Shown here piece by piece: positions 1 through 8,356 of a DNA stretch of 64,000 nt; within the stretch, counting starts at the first letter, position 1; each line of letters opens with the position of its first letter. The notes below the pieces were generated by a model, which saw only the letters and a program-made list of their open reading frames with translations, did not search any database and was not told where the DNA came from. This DNA comes from Natronomonas salina. Its GTDB lineage: Archaea > Halobacteriota > Halobacteria > Halobacteriales > Haloarculaceae. The stretch covers positions 2,914,001 to 2,978,000 of the forward strand of contig NZ_CP058335.1 in the NCBI RefSeq assembly GCF_013391105.1. The letters run 5' to 3'. The translations under genes were made by a program, and so were the position numbers.

Positions 1-1
1 G

Positions 2-49
2 CCTGACCGTCGGTCCCCCCTCGGCGAGGAGGCCGACCCGGCCGAGTAA
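2..49 (+). CDS. 3' end of an upstream gene (partial)
   Basis: The first bases read in frame as a short acidic tail (PDRRSPLGEEADPAE) that ends in TAA at 47-49. The acidic composition and GC-rich third positions suit a haloarchaeal C-terminus. Only 15 codons are visible, so no function can be given, and the frame could be chance. Confidence 0.35.
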   Translation, partial: PDRRSPLGEEADPAE

Positions 50-114
50 GTACCCGCCGCCGCTCAAGCCAACCGACAACCAGCGTTTTTGCCGCGACAG
101 ATGCAGTAAACGGT

Positions 115-903
115 ATGTCCACCGCGCCGAATCTGGGCGAGATATTCGACCGGGCGGTCGACGAGGGCGAACGACGCCTCGACCAGTCGCTCCTGGAGCT
201 CGTCTCGACGAGCTTCATCGCCGGATTCACCATCGTCTTCGGCATCGTCGGGCAGGTCATCGTCCACGCCAGCTTCGCACCGGAGTTCGGCTCGGTCGCG
301 CGGGTCTTCGGCGCGCTCGCGTTCGGCGTCGGGATGGTGTTCCTCATCGTCGGCCGCGCGGAACTGTTCAACGAGAACTTCTTCGACCCGGCCGCGGTGG
401 TGACCGACCGCAGCGTCGGCGACGTTCTCCCCTCGATACTCCGGTTGTGGGCGCTGACGTTCCTCTTCAACCTCCTCGGCGGGGTCATCCTCGTGGCCGT
501 ACTCTCCGTTCCAGGGGTGCTGCCGCACGGCACCGGCGAGGCGCTCCGGACGACCGCCCAGGAGGTGGCCCACCGCAGCCCCGTGGCCAGGTTCGCCAGC
601 GGCATCGCGGGCGGGACGCTCGTCTCGCTGCTGTCGTTCCTCCTCGTCGCCGTCGACAGTGTCGGTAGCCGGGCTGGGATGGCCTACGTCGTGGGGTTCC
701 TGCTCGCGCTCGGCCCGTTCGACCACGTCATCGTCACGCTGCTGCACCTCTCCTTCGGCGTCCTCGCCGGCGCGCCGATCGGTCTCGCCAGCCTGGCCGG
801 CGTCGCGCTCTTCGTCACGGCCGGGAACCTCGTCGGAGGCATCGGCCTGGTCGCGACCACCCACGTCGCACAGGCGGTCGGCGCGAACGAGTCGCGGCAG
901 TAA
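115..903 (+). CDS. Formate/nitrite transporter (FNT) family channel
   Basis: A 262-residue hydrophobic protein resembling the FNT family of pentameric channels for small monovalent anions such as formate and nitrite. About six membrane segments can be seen. They follow an amphipathic N-terminus of about 35 residues that carries the family-like pattern EIFDRAVDEGERRL. The stretch GRAELFNENFFDP (about residues 82-94) matches the conserved FNT region with the LFTEN-type motif. Length is normal for the family. The substrate cannot be read from sequence; no formate dehydrogenase or nitrite reductase gene lies next to it. It stands alone, convergent with the aldo/keto reductase 23 bp downstream. 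Confidence 0.85.
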   Translation: MSTAPNLGEIFDRAVDEGERRLDQSLLELVSTSFIAGFTIVFGIVGQVIVHASFAPEFGSVARVFGALAFGVGMVFLIVGRAELFNENFFDPAAVVTDRSVGDVLPSILRLWALTFLFNLLGGVILVAVLSVPGVLPHGTGEALRTTAQEVAHRSPVARFASGIAGGTLVSLLSFLLVAVDSVGSRAGMAYVVGFLLALGPFDHVIVTLLHLSFGVLAGAPIGLASLAGVALFVTAGNLVGGIGLVATTHVAQAVGANESRQ

Positions 904-926
904 GCCCCGGTTCGGAGCTCTCGGTC

Positions 927-1937
927 TCAGAGCCCGGGGTAGGGGCCCTGCTTGGCCTCGGTGAGCCGGTCGACCTGGTCGTCCGAGAGGTCGATCGTCG
1001 CGGCGGCCAGGTTCTCCTCGAGCTGGTCGACGGTGCGGGCGCCGACGATCGGCGCGGTGACGCCGTCCCGGTGCACCAGCCACGCGAGGGCGGTCTGAGC
1101 CGGCGTGGCGTCCACCTCGTCGGCGACCGCGTCGAGCTCGTCGTGGAGGTCGAAGTTCTCCTCGGTGAGGTACGCCTCCTCGAAGCGGCTGGACTCGGCG
1201 GCGCGGGACTGCCCCGTCAGCCCGTCCTCGCGGTCGTACTTCCCGGTCAGGAAGCCCTGGCCGAGCGGGCTCCACGGGCAGACCGCGAGTCCGTAGTGGC
1301 GGGCCATCTCGAGGTAGTCGCCCTCGATCTCGCGGTCGACGAGGTTGTACCGCGGCTGGACGACCGAGAACGGCTCCCAGCCCTCGCTGCGGGCGATCTC
1401 GTTGGCCTTCGCGACCTTCCAGGCGTTCGGCCGCAGCGTCGACGCGCCGAGGTAGTGGACCTTCCCTGACTCGACGAGCCCATTCAGTGTCTTCATCAGC
1501 TCTCTGGCCGAGGTCTGGTCGTCCCAGCGGTGGATGTACAGCAGGTCGAGGTAGTCGGTGTCCAGCCGGTCGAGGATGCGCTCGACGCGGTGGCGGACGT
1601 TCTTGCGATTCGTCCCGCGGCTGTTGGGGTCGTCCTCGCGGATCTGCCAGTAGACCTTCGAGGCGATCGTGTACCGCTCGCGGTCGCGGTCGGCGAGCCA
1701 GTCGCCGATCCAGCGTTCGGCCTTGCCGTTCCCGTAGACGTCGGCGGTGTCGATGAAGCGGCCGCCCGCGGCCTCGTAGGCGTCCAGCAGCTCGTGGCCG
1801 CGCTCCTCGTCGATCTCGACGTTCCCCGCCTCGGTCTCCTTGCCGAACCGCCAGGTGCCGAACTGGAGTTCGCTGGTCTGCAGGCCCGTCTCCCCCAACT
1901 GGACGAACTCCAGGTCGACGTCTTCCAGGTCGGTCAT
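927..1937 (-). CDS. Aldo/keto reductase
   Basis: A 336-residue (beta/alpha)8 oxidoreductase of the aldo/keto reductase superfamily, expected to use NAD(P)H on carbonyl compounds in the cytoplasm. Catalytic-type residues are visible: Asp and Tyr in DTADVYGNGKAE, Lys in ASKVYWQ, and His in LLYIHRWD. The late block VVQPRYNLVDREIE and the C-terminal cofactor motif region IVGARTVDQLEENL are typical. I chose the ATG at 1937. A GTG five codons upstream (1952) would add MASCS. A TATA-like CTTTAG lies close upstream. The substrate is unknown; the sequence resembles the Tas/YajO-type general reductases. Confidence 0.92.
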   Translation of the reverse strand: MTDLEDVDLEFVQLGETGLQTSELQFGTWRFGKETEAGNVEIDEERGHELLDAYEAAGGRFIDTADVYGNGKAERWIGDWLADRDRERYTIASKVYWQIREDDPNSRGTNRKNVRHRVERILDRLDTDYLDLLYIHRWDDQTSARELMKTLNGLVESGKVHYLGASTLRPNAWKVAKANEIARSEGWEPFSVVQPRYNLVDREIEGDYLEMARHYGLAVCPWSPLGQGFLTGKYDREDGLTGQSRAAESSRFEEAYLTEENFDLHDELDAVADEVDATPAQTALAWLVHRDGVTAPIVGARTVDQLEENLAAATIDLSDDQVDRLTEAKQGPYPGL

Positions 1938-2044
1938 GCTACACGAGGCCACGACCGAGACGCCCTAAAGGGTTCAGCAACCGGCAGGGAAGCGACGAGA
2001 GAACCGTCCGCGAACCTGCCGACCGGCGGACAACCGGTTCGAGT

Positions 2045-2317
2045 TCAGTTCCCGCGGAGCCCGTAGTAGACGGTCGCGACGGCGACCGCGATGACGTAGC
2101 TGACGACGACGAACGGCGGCCAGTACACCCAGAACTCGTAGTTCTGGGCGACCACGCTGCCGACGATGGTCATGAACATCATGAGGAAGTACCCCGGGGC
2201 GGCCAGGGGCGTCCACAGCCGGCCGTCGACGGTACCGGCGATGACCGGCAGGACCAGCAACCCGAAGACGGCCGCCGTCACGGGGCGGGCCAGCGGCAGG
2301 TTGCGGAACACCGTCAT
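2045..2317 (-). CDS. Small three-helix membrane protein
   Basis: A 90-residue hydrophobic protein with about three membrane segments (roughly residues 12-30, 37-58 and 66-86). I do not recognise the family. Its ATG overlaps the stop of the aspartoacylase-like gene by four bases (ATGA), so the two are almost certainly co-transcribed and translationally coupled. The conserved-looking core GYFLMMFMTIVGSVVAQNYEF may sit in the membrane. The role is unknown; the context suggests a partner of the exported hydrolase upstream. Confidence 0.75.
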   Translation of the reverse strand: MTVFRNLPLARPVTAAVFGLLVLPVIAGTVDGRLWTPLAAPGYFLMMFMTIVGSVVAQNYEFWVYWPPFVVVSYVIAVAVATVYYGLRGN

Positions 2318-3120
2318 GACTCCACCCGCTCGACGCCGTGGCGCTCGAGCAGTCGCTCTACGATCTCCAGCGTCCAGTCGATCTGCGTCCCGAGGGAGAC
2401 CAGGACGCCGGTGGTCTCGATGATGTACCCCGGCCGCTGGAGCTCGCCGGCGACCTTGTGCATCAGCAGGGGGGCGCCGCCCGACAGCGGGCCGGAGACG
2501 GCGAACTCGTGGTACGGCATCGTCGTCGGCACGACCTCGTCGTTGACCGCCTCGATGACCGCCCGAGCGTGCTCCTCGGCCTGTGCGGTGGGGAACACCG
2601 CCTGGCCGACCCACTCGGCGTGCGTCCCGAGGATGCCGCGGGAGCGATGGAGGTCGAAGACGACGTCCGGGTCGTGCTCCGTCACCGTCTCCCAGAGCGC
2701 TCGCGCGAGGTCCGTCGTCGGCTCCTGGCCCGTCGGGAACTTGCGGTTCAGGTCGCCCTCGGGACCGCTGCGCTGGTGGTCGTCGATCGCGAGGACGTTG
2801 GCCCACGGGACGACGACCAGCGTCCCCCGGTCGATCGTCCAGCCGGCGATCTCCTCGGCAGCGCGGTAGCCGCTGACCTCGTTGCCGTGCATCCCGCCGA
2901 CGACCATCACCGTCGGCCCCTCGGTGCCGGAGTCGAGCTCGTAGACCGTCGTCTCGCGGTCGGTCCCCTCCATGATCGCCGTGGTCGTCGCGCTCATCGC
3001 CTCGCCCGGCTCGGGCGCCGACCGCTCCACCGGACGGACGGCTGCCCATCCCGCCGCGGTACCCACAGCGCTGGCTGCGGCGACCCCGACGCCTGCGGCG
3101 AGAAAGCTTCGTCTATCCAT
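2314..3120 (-). CDS. Exported succinylglutamate desuccinylase/aspartoacylase-type metallo-hydrolase
   Basis: A 268-residue protein of the M14-like aspartoacylase/AstE fold, which removes acyl or amino groups using zinc. The zinc motif GGMHGNEVSG (H and E ligands) and the later DLHRS histidine are visible, with an intervening LNRKFP arginine stretch typical of substrate binding. The N-terminus MDRRSFLAAGVGVAAAS is a twin-arginine-like signal, so the enzyme probably acts outside the membrane or anchored to it, which is unusual for the intracellular AstE and aspartoacylase. Start chosen at 3120 to place RR at the N-terminus; an in-frame start at 3135 exists. It overlaps the small membrane protein downstream. 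Confidence 0.82.
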   Translation of the reverse strand: MDRRSFLAAGVGVAAASAVGTAAGWAAVRPVERSAPEPGEAMSATTTAIMEGTDRETTVYELDSGTEGPTVMVVGGMHGNEVSGYRAAEEIAGWTIDRGTLVVVPWANVLAIDDHQRSGPEGDLNRKFPTGQEPTTDLARALWETVTEHDPDVVFDLHRSRGILGTHAEWVGQAVFPTAQAEEHARAVIEAVNDEVVPTTMPYHEFAVSGPLSGGAPLLMHKVAGELQRPGYIIETTGVLVSLGTQIDWTLEIVERLLERHGVERVES

Positions 3121-3214
3121 CGGTCCCCGGTACACTATGCTCTGCTATCGTTATCGAATTGCTAAGGGAGCCGTAAGCTGGGCTTCACCGGTACCGGTCG
3201 CGTTCTCGGAATCC

Positions 3215-3364
3215 CTACTGACCTCCTGGACCGTCGAGTTCGCGTTCGATAGCAGCGCGGCAGGTCCCACACAGGGACACGCTAGTGTGGTTCGTGTTTC
3301 TGACCTGCAAGTCGTACGACTTCGCGTCTCCCTCCCCGCAGTTGATGCAGTTCCCCTGGCCCAT
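3215..3364 (-). CDS. Small zinc-finger protein (49 aa)
   Basis: A 49-residue reading frame with two CxxC pairs: CINC at residues 6-9 and CGTC at 32-35. This is the layout of a single treble-clef or zinc-ribbon knuckle, common in haloarchaeal micro-proteins. The start ATG follows a TATA-like region around 3385-3395, and codons are GC-rich as in neighbouring genes. The C-terminus is acidic and helical (AAIERELDG). Function unknown: nucleic-acid or protein binding is the usual guess for such proteins. It is shorter than typical gene-calling cut-offs and easy to miss. Confidence 0.72.
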   Translation of the reverse strand: MGQGNCINCGEGDAKSYDLQVRNTNHTSVSLCGTCRAAIERELDGPGGQ

Positions 3365-3502
3365 ACTATCAGTCCTACTCTCTGGTGATATAAATTATCG
3401 GTTGAGATTGTGTGATGTATTTGGCCGCTTGCGAGCCTCATCTTCCCTGTAATTCGGCGAAGGTTTTTGGTCGGAGCAGTAGATTACTCAGAAACCATGA
3501 CA

Positions 3503-3577
3503 GGCCTGTCGGCCCCAATCTGCGGATTCACCAGAGTTCTCTGGGCCCGTATTGGGGCTACAGGGCTCCGACAGGCC
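3503..3577. repeat. Inverted repeat upstream of the CHAT gene
   Basis: GGCCTGTCGGCCCCAAT (3503-3519) faces its reverse complement at 3551-3577, which is split by a 10-base bulge (ATTGGGG then CCGACAGGCC). In RNA this would give a long stem with a loop of about 31 nt. It lies 42 bp before the CHAT-protein start, so it may lie in the 5' leader or overlap the promoter. Confidence 0.6.
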
Positions 3578-3618
3578 AACTCGAATCATCTTACCAGATT
3601 GAAGGAGATGATGCGGCG

Positions 3619-5847
3619 ATGACGGATGATAACTCCTCGAAATCAGTCGTTCCCCGGTTCGAGTCGCTGGTCGGGCGATCGGGAGTCCACGTCCACGACC
3701 CGGTTGAGGATGTTCAGGCGATGCTGTTCACCGACCGGCAGGTCGATCCGGAACCTGCTTCTCCTGATGGATTCGTCTACCCCGTCGACAGCGCTACTCG
3801 CTTCTATGTGTCCAGAATTCGAACACCGTTCCTCATCGATATACTGGTGCGTAACAGGGAAGGGGACATCATCGAAAAAATTAGCCCCGAGAATCCTGGC
3901 ACGGACGTCCGCGACGCTGACTATCTGATCGAGTTCGCGGGTATGGGGATGAAGATGTACGCCAAGGTAGACGGATGCGGTTTCCACATCGAACCAGGGG
4001 AGGACGGGATAGATATCCAGTTCAACCAAGAAACGGCTCTGAAGATTGGGGCACGATCGACACACTTCCAGCCCGCCCGGACACTCAAGACCACGAGCAA
4101 ACCCGAGGACCTGATGGAGGCCGTCTCGCTGTTCGGGAACGCGATGAAGACCTGGTCGCCTGAACGAACGTGGCCATCCCTCCGGGGGCACCCTCCCCTT
4201 ATCGAACTTGACACCGAACCCGATATTCCGGACGGCCTCACTCCGCCGGAGACTGCTATCGAGATTTCGGTCCCACCGAAGCACGCGTGGGTCTATCCAG
4301 TCGCACCGCTGGCCTACTGGCTTGGTGCGACTATCAGACCAGGCGACCCTGAATTACAGGTCGATGGAAAAACGTATGTCCTGGGTGACGGAGCGGGCTA
4401 TGCGGGAGAGACAGAGCGAGAGGCCTTTGAAAAGCACCTCCAGGACGTACTCCAATTCAGTTTCATACTGGACTGTGCAGCCAGAACAGAGGGATTCTAC
4501 GATGCCGAACTAGATGCTCGACGGCGTGTCGAAGCCGTCGGTCTCCCGCTTGACTTCGAGAGATTATACGAAATGCCGATCGCAGGTAGGCTTCGGACGT
4601 ATCTCGAATTGGATATCTCCTTCGAGGAGATGGCAGGCCGAATCGGCCGACCCGATTGGCGGCTCACTGCAGACGTACAGCCCGATCCGAACCGCGCCAC
4701 GTCGCTGCCGTTCTTGGCCCGTGATCTGGCGGTCGTCCGCTGTCCGACGTCGTCGAAGCTCGATCAGACGAGCGAGACGGTGACCGAAGGGATGGAGGAC
4801 GTCTTTGCCAGATCACCCTCACCGGACGTGGGGTCGGTCGCCAATACAGGGGCGGAGGTAGCATACAGATCCTCCTTCACGTCGAATTCGTCACAGTCGT
4901 CTCGGGCCGGCGAGCGTATAATCGGACTCCCGGAGACCGATAGTATGTCCCAGGCATGGATCGGGGACGGATTCGCTATCGGTGCCGCGAAGGCGAGCAC
5001 GCAGTCGTACCTCCAGCGGCTCGAACAACACGCTGAGGATGCATCGGGAATAAACATCGACGTCGTCGTGAACGACGCCGAGATGGCCGACGAGGCAACG
5101 GTGTCGGAGATATACGGGACTCGCGACCACCTGGAATTCGACATCGACCTCCATCACGACCTCTCTACAGACGACCTCGCCGACGTGTTCGAGAGTGAGA
5201 CCGATTTCATCCATTACATCGGGCACGTCGACCCGGAAGGTTTCGACTGTCACGACGGATATCTCCACGCCGATCAGCTCGAGACCGTCTGTGCTGACAC
5301 CTTCGTATTAAACGCTTGCGCGTCGTACGAACAGGGTCAACTCTTGGTCGACAACGGCGCGATAGCCGGGGTGGTTACGCTGGAGGACGTTATCAACTCG
5401 TTGGCGACGAAGGTGGGGAAGACCGTAGCGAGGCTGCTGAACTTCGGATTCCCCATCGGAAGCGCCACCTCACTGATCCAAGAGACGATATTCACGGGCT
5501 CGAACTACGTAGTCGTAGGCGACTCGAACGCTGCATTGGCTCAGTCCAACGTTGCCATCCCGAACGTCGTCCGCGTAGAACTAAGAAAGGATGGCAAGTT
5601 CGACGTCACGGTCGAGACTTTCGCCAGTTGGAACTACGATACTGGCTCGATGTACCGTCCGTACCTTGACCGGTGTGACTGCCACTACGTCGTACCTGGG
5701 GAGCTCGACACCTGGCGAGTCGGGGACCCGGCACTAGACGAGTTCCTCAACATCTCAACGTTCCCAATTATCGGCTGTGGTAATCTCTACTGGTCAGACG
5801 AGATTACCGCAGAAGATCTACGCGAACAACTTCGCTCCTACAACTGA
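3619..5847 (+). CDS. CHAT-domain caspase-like protease
   Basis: A 742-residue protein whose C-terminal third looks like a CHAT (caspase HetF-associated with TPR) peptidase. The catalytic pair is visible: His536 in IHYIGHV and Cys567 in LNACAS, in the usual order and context (beta-strand, H, then LxAC). The N-terminal 450 residues have no TPR or WD repeats that I can see and look like a haloarchaeal-specific region. A low-complexity Ser/Thr linker follows (about 400-430). Start chosen at ATG 3619, preceded by GAAGGAGATG; the frame is open for 69 more codons upstream, but that stretch has poor, non-acidic composition. Base composition is more AT-rich than neighbours, suggesting transfer. It converges on the 45-residue peptide gene at 5988-6125. 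The target is unknown; CHAT proteases elsewhere cleave partner effectors in immunity or cell-death pathways. Confidence 0.75.
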   Translation: MTDDNSSKSVVPRFESLVGRSGVHVHDPVEDVQAMLFTDRQVDPEPASPDGFVYPVDSATRFYVSRIRTPFLIDILVRNREGDIIEKISPENPGTDVRDADYLIEFAGMGMKMYAKVDGCGFHIEPGEDGIDIQFNQETALKIGARSTHFQPARTLKTTSKPEDLMEAVSLFGNAMKTWSPERTWPSLRGHPPLIELDTEPDIPDGLTPPETAIEISVPPKHAWVYPVAPLAYWLGATIRPGDPELQVDGKTYVLGDGAGYAGETEREAFEKHLQDVLQFSFILDCAARTEGFYDAELDARRRVEAVGLPLDFERLYEMPIAGRLRTYLELDISFEEMAGRIGRPDWRLTADVQPDPNRATSLPFLARDLAVVRCPTSSKLDQTSETVTEGMEDVFARSPSPDVGSVANTGAEVAYRSSFTSNSSQSSRAGERIIGLPETDSMSQAWIGDGFAIGAAKASTQSYLQRLEQHAEDASGINIDVVVNDAEMADEATVSEIYGTRDHLEFDIDLHHDLSTDDLADVFESETDFIHYIGHVDPEGFDCHDGYLHADQLETVCADTFVLNACASYEQGQLLVDNGAIAGVVTLEDVINSLATKVGKTVARLLNFGFPIGSATSLIQETIFTGSNYVVVGDSNAALAQSNVAIPNVVRVELRKDGKFDVTVETFASWNYDTGSMYRPYLDRCDCHYVVPGELDTWRVGDPALDEFLNISTFPIIGCGNLYWSDEITAEDLREQLRSYN

Positions 5848-5987
5848 TACGATATCTCAAGGGAGAAAACCGTTCAGTCTTCTGTAGCACTACGCTGGTT
5901 TGCAAGTGCTACGAGTGGTTCCTCGGTGATGAGGCGTCTCTCCTAGGTTCAAAATAGGCCGAACAGCTTGACGCAGTACGATCGTTC

Positions 5988-6125
5988 TTACGGGCCCATG
6001 TAGCAGGCACCGTTAGCTGCCGCCACGCCGGTCTGCGAGAGCAGCAGCAGCATCGTGAACAGGACGCCAGTCATCTTCGGGTGTTCTGCGAGCAGGGCCT
6101 TGACCGAGCTGTCGTTTGCTGACAT
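5988..6125 (-). CDS. 45-residue hydrophobic micro-peptide next to the CHAT protease
   Basis: A complete frame of 45 residues: a charged N-terminus (MSANDSSVKALLAEHPK), one very hydrophobic segment (residues 18-37, GVLFTMLLLLSQ core) and a short tail with one Cys ending in MGP. It resembles a family of tiny haloarchaeal proteins with an AEHPKMxGVLFTMLLLLSQ-like core that I recall as a DUF only (unverified). A TATA-like AGTTTTATTTA about 27-30 bp upstream of the ATG predicts a leaderless mRNA. It is convergent with the CHAT gene, with 140 bp between stop codons. Possible roles are a protease substrate, a membrane-active effector or an anchor. None is shown by the sequence. Confidence 0.7.
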   Translation of the reverse strand: MSANDSSVKALLAEHPKMTGVLFTMLLLLSQTGVAAANGACYMGP

Positions 6126-6148
6126 GACATCACCGCTTGGACGCATCA

Positions 6149-6159
6149 GTAAATAAAAC
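6149..6159 (-). promoter_or_regulatory. TATA-like box for the micro-peptide
   Basis: On the minus strand this reads AGTTTTATTTA, centred about 28 bp before the peptide start codon at 6125. That is the archaeal TATA-to-start distance expected if transcription begins at or just before the ATG. Confidence 0.5.
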
Positions 6160-6493
6160 TACCTTAAGATTTAAGACATGTATATCAATCGTGTAGGTAA
6201 GGATTCCGGCCGTATCGCGGCCCGAAATAGCTGATATTGCCGCAAACGCCACTTCTGACCCTATCCAGGCGTCAGAGCCCTTCCTTCAGATAAAGGGCGG
6301 AATCTCTACTGCCGAGAAGTGACAGCTGTCAGTGACTTCGAGACGCTGACCGGTCGCTGTCCTTCGAATTCTCGACTCCGCACGACCGAAGCCGCGAGCG
6401 TCGGTCACCACGGGCGAAGTTCACGCGCGCCACAGCGGTCGAGCGTCGCGGGCAACCGCGAGACTAATCCGGCCAGTCGCCGATGTGCCCGGC

Positions 6494-8254
6494 ATGGAAC
6501 TGGAGGAGTACTGGGGAGTCGGCCCGAAGACGCGGGCCACGCTGGAGGGGTCCATCGGCACCGAGGCCGCCATCGCGGCCATCGAGTCCGGCGACGTCCG
6601 GACGCTGGTCGACGCGGGCCTGGAGCCGAGCCGGGCGACGCAGGTCCTGCGGCGCGCCCAGAGCGCGGAGGGGATGGACATGCTGGCGACGCGGGACGCC
6701 CGCTCGGTCTACCGCGACATCATCGAGCTGGCCGCCGAGCACGCCGTCAACCGGGAGGCCGCGGGACGCATCCGGACGCTGACGCCGCTGACCGACCTGG
6801 ACCGCATCGCCGAGCGACAGGACTCGGTCGAGCGCGCACGCGAGACGTGGGCCGGACTGGACGACGGGACCCGGGAAGCAGTTCTCGAAGCGTTCGAGGC
6901 GTACGACGACGTCGGCGGCGGGGAACTCGCCGCCGTCGAGACCGCCGTCGCGATCCAGGAGACGGGCGCCTCGGGGCCGGCCTTCGAGCCCATCCTCGAA
7001 CTCGACGGCGAAGCACTCGAGGACGCAGCCGTCGCGCTCCGGGCCCTCGGCGGCGGTCACGTGGGATCCGGCGCGGACGAGGAACTCGAACGGCTGCGGG
7101 AGGCTCGCGAGACCGTGGACACGATGTCGGCGAACGCGTCCTCGCTGGTCGAGGAGTTCCGCTCGAACGGCGTCCGCGACACCGCGGCGTTCCAGGAGGC
7201 GCTCGTCGAGCACCTCCGCAGCGAGACGGCGATCGACTCGGCACGCATCCGCGAGGCGATGGCTACGGAGGCCGTCGACGCGACCGGGTTCGTCGACGAG
7301 ACGCTGCGGACGCTCCGGCGGTCGCTCGACGAGGCGGTCGACGAGCGGGCCGCGGCGGTGCGCGCCGACCTGGAGGGCGACGTCGAGGCCGCCGGCGACG
7401 ACGTCGAGCGCGCGAGGACGGCCGTCGCCGAGGTCGCCCGCGACCTCTCCCTGGGCCGGTTCGCCGACGCCTACGACCTCCGGCGGCCGGAGTTCGTCGA
7501 CGGCGACGCCCTGGCGGTGGCCGGCGCGAGGAACCTCTCGCTGGTCGACGGCGGCGAGGCCGTCCAGCCGGTCAGCTACGCCGTCGGCGACCACGACCTC
7601 GGGGGCGCGCTCGCGGGGACGAGCGGCGACCAGGTGACGGTGTTGACCGGTGCCAACAGCGGCGGGAAGACGACGCTGCTGGAGACGCTCTGCCAGGTCG
7701 TCATCCTGGCGCACATGGGCCTGCCAGTCCCCGCCGACCGCGCCCAGCTGTCGCCGTGCGACCGCGTCGTCTTCCACCGCCGCCACGCCAGCTTCAACGC
7801 CGGCGTCCTCGAGTCCACGCTGCAGTCGGTGGTCCCGCCGCTGGTCTCCGGCGACCGGACGCTGATGCTCGTCGACGAGTTCGAGGCCATCACGGAACCG
7901 GGTCGGGCCGCCGACCTCCTGCACGGGCTGGTGCGGCTGACCGTCGACGAGGGGGCACTCGGGACGTTCGTCACGCACCTCGCCGACGACCTCGCGCCGC
8001 TGCCGGAGCCGGCCCGCACCGACGGCATCTTCGCGAAGGGGCTGACCAGCGACCTGCAGCTGGAGGTGGACTACCAGCCGCGGTTCGGCGAGGTCGGGCG
8101 CTCGACGCCGGAGTTCATCGTCTCGCGGCTGGTCGCCAACGCCGACGACCGCGCCGAGGAGGCGGGGTTCCGGACGCTCGCACGGTCGATCGACACCGAG
8201 GTCGTCCAGCGGACGCTGTCGGACGCCGCCTGGGGCGGCGTCGAGGGCGAGTAA
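6494..8254 (+). CDS. MutS-family ATPase with helix-hairpin-helix N-terminus
   Basis: A 586-residue relative of the MutS/MSH superfamily. The C-terminal ATPase has Walker A GANSGGKTT (about residues 386-394), Walker B LMLVDEFE (about 456-463) and a switch histidine in VTHL. Before it lie long charged helices like the MutS lever/clamp region (about 100-350). The first 60 residues (YWGVGPKTRATLEGSIG...) look like helix-hairpin-helix DNA-binding repeats. No mismatch-recognition domain (Phe-X-Glu motif) is present, so this is not a classical MutS1. It resembles the MutS2/MutS5-like archaeal branch, which acts on recombination intermediates. Start at ATG 6494; a GTG three codons upstream is possible. 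Monocistronic. Confidence 0.82.
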   Translation: MELEEYWGVGPKTRATLEGSIGTEAAIAAIESGDVRTLVDAGLEPSRATQVLRRAQSAEGMDMLATRDARSVYRDIIELAAEHAVNREAAGRIRTLTPLTDLDRIAERQDSVERARETWAGLDDGTREAVLEAFEAYDDVGGGELAAVETAVAIQETGASGPAFEPILELDGEALEDAAVALRALGGGHVGSGADEELERLREARETVDTMSANASSLVEEFRSNGVRDTAAFQEALVEHLRSETAIDSARIREAMATEAVDATGFVDETLRTLRRSLDEAVDERAAAVRADLEGDVEAAGDDVERARTAVAEVARDLSLGRFADAYDLRRPEFVDGDALAVAGARNLSLVDGGEAVQPVSYAVGDHDLGGALAGTSGDQVTVLTGANSGGKTTLLETLCQVVILAHMGLPVPADRAQLSPCDRVVFHRRHASFNAGVLESTLQSVVPPLVSGDRTLMLVDEFEAITEPGRAADLLHGLVRLTVDEGALGTFVTHLADDLAPLPEPARTDGIFAKGLTSDLQLEVDYQPRFGEVGRSTPEFIVSRLVANADDRAEEAGFRTLARSIDTEVVQRTLSDAAWGGVEGE

Positions 8255-8356
8255 CGCGTCGATCCGCCGGCATCGGGCGACTCGAGCGCCGAAAGCGGCG
8301 ATACCTATTCAGGGCCGCAGTAAATCTACCAGCCATGAGTGTTGGGGGCTAAGGGG

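Noticed and set aside
3412-3618. Upstream extension of the CHAT frame by 69 codons
   Set aside because: The stretch is not acidic, contains the inverted repeat, and a better start with a GGAG site is present at 3619.
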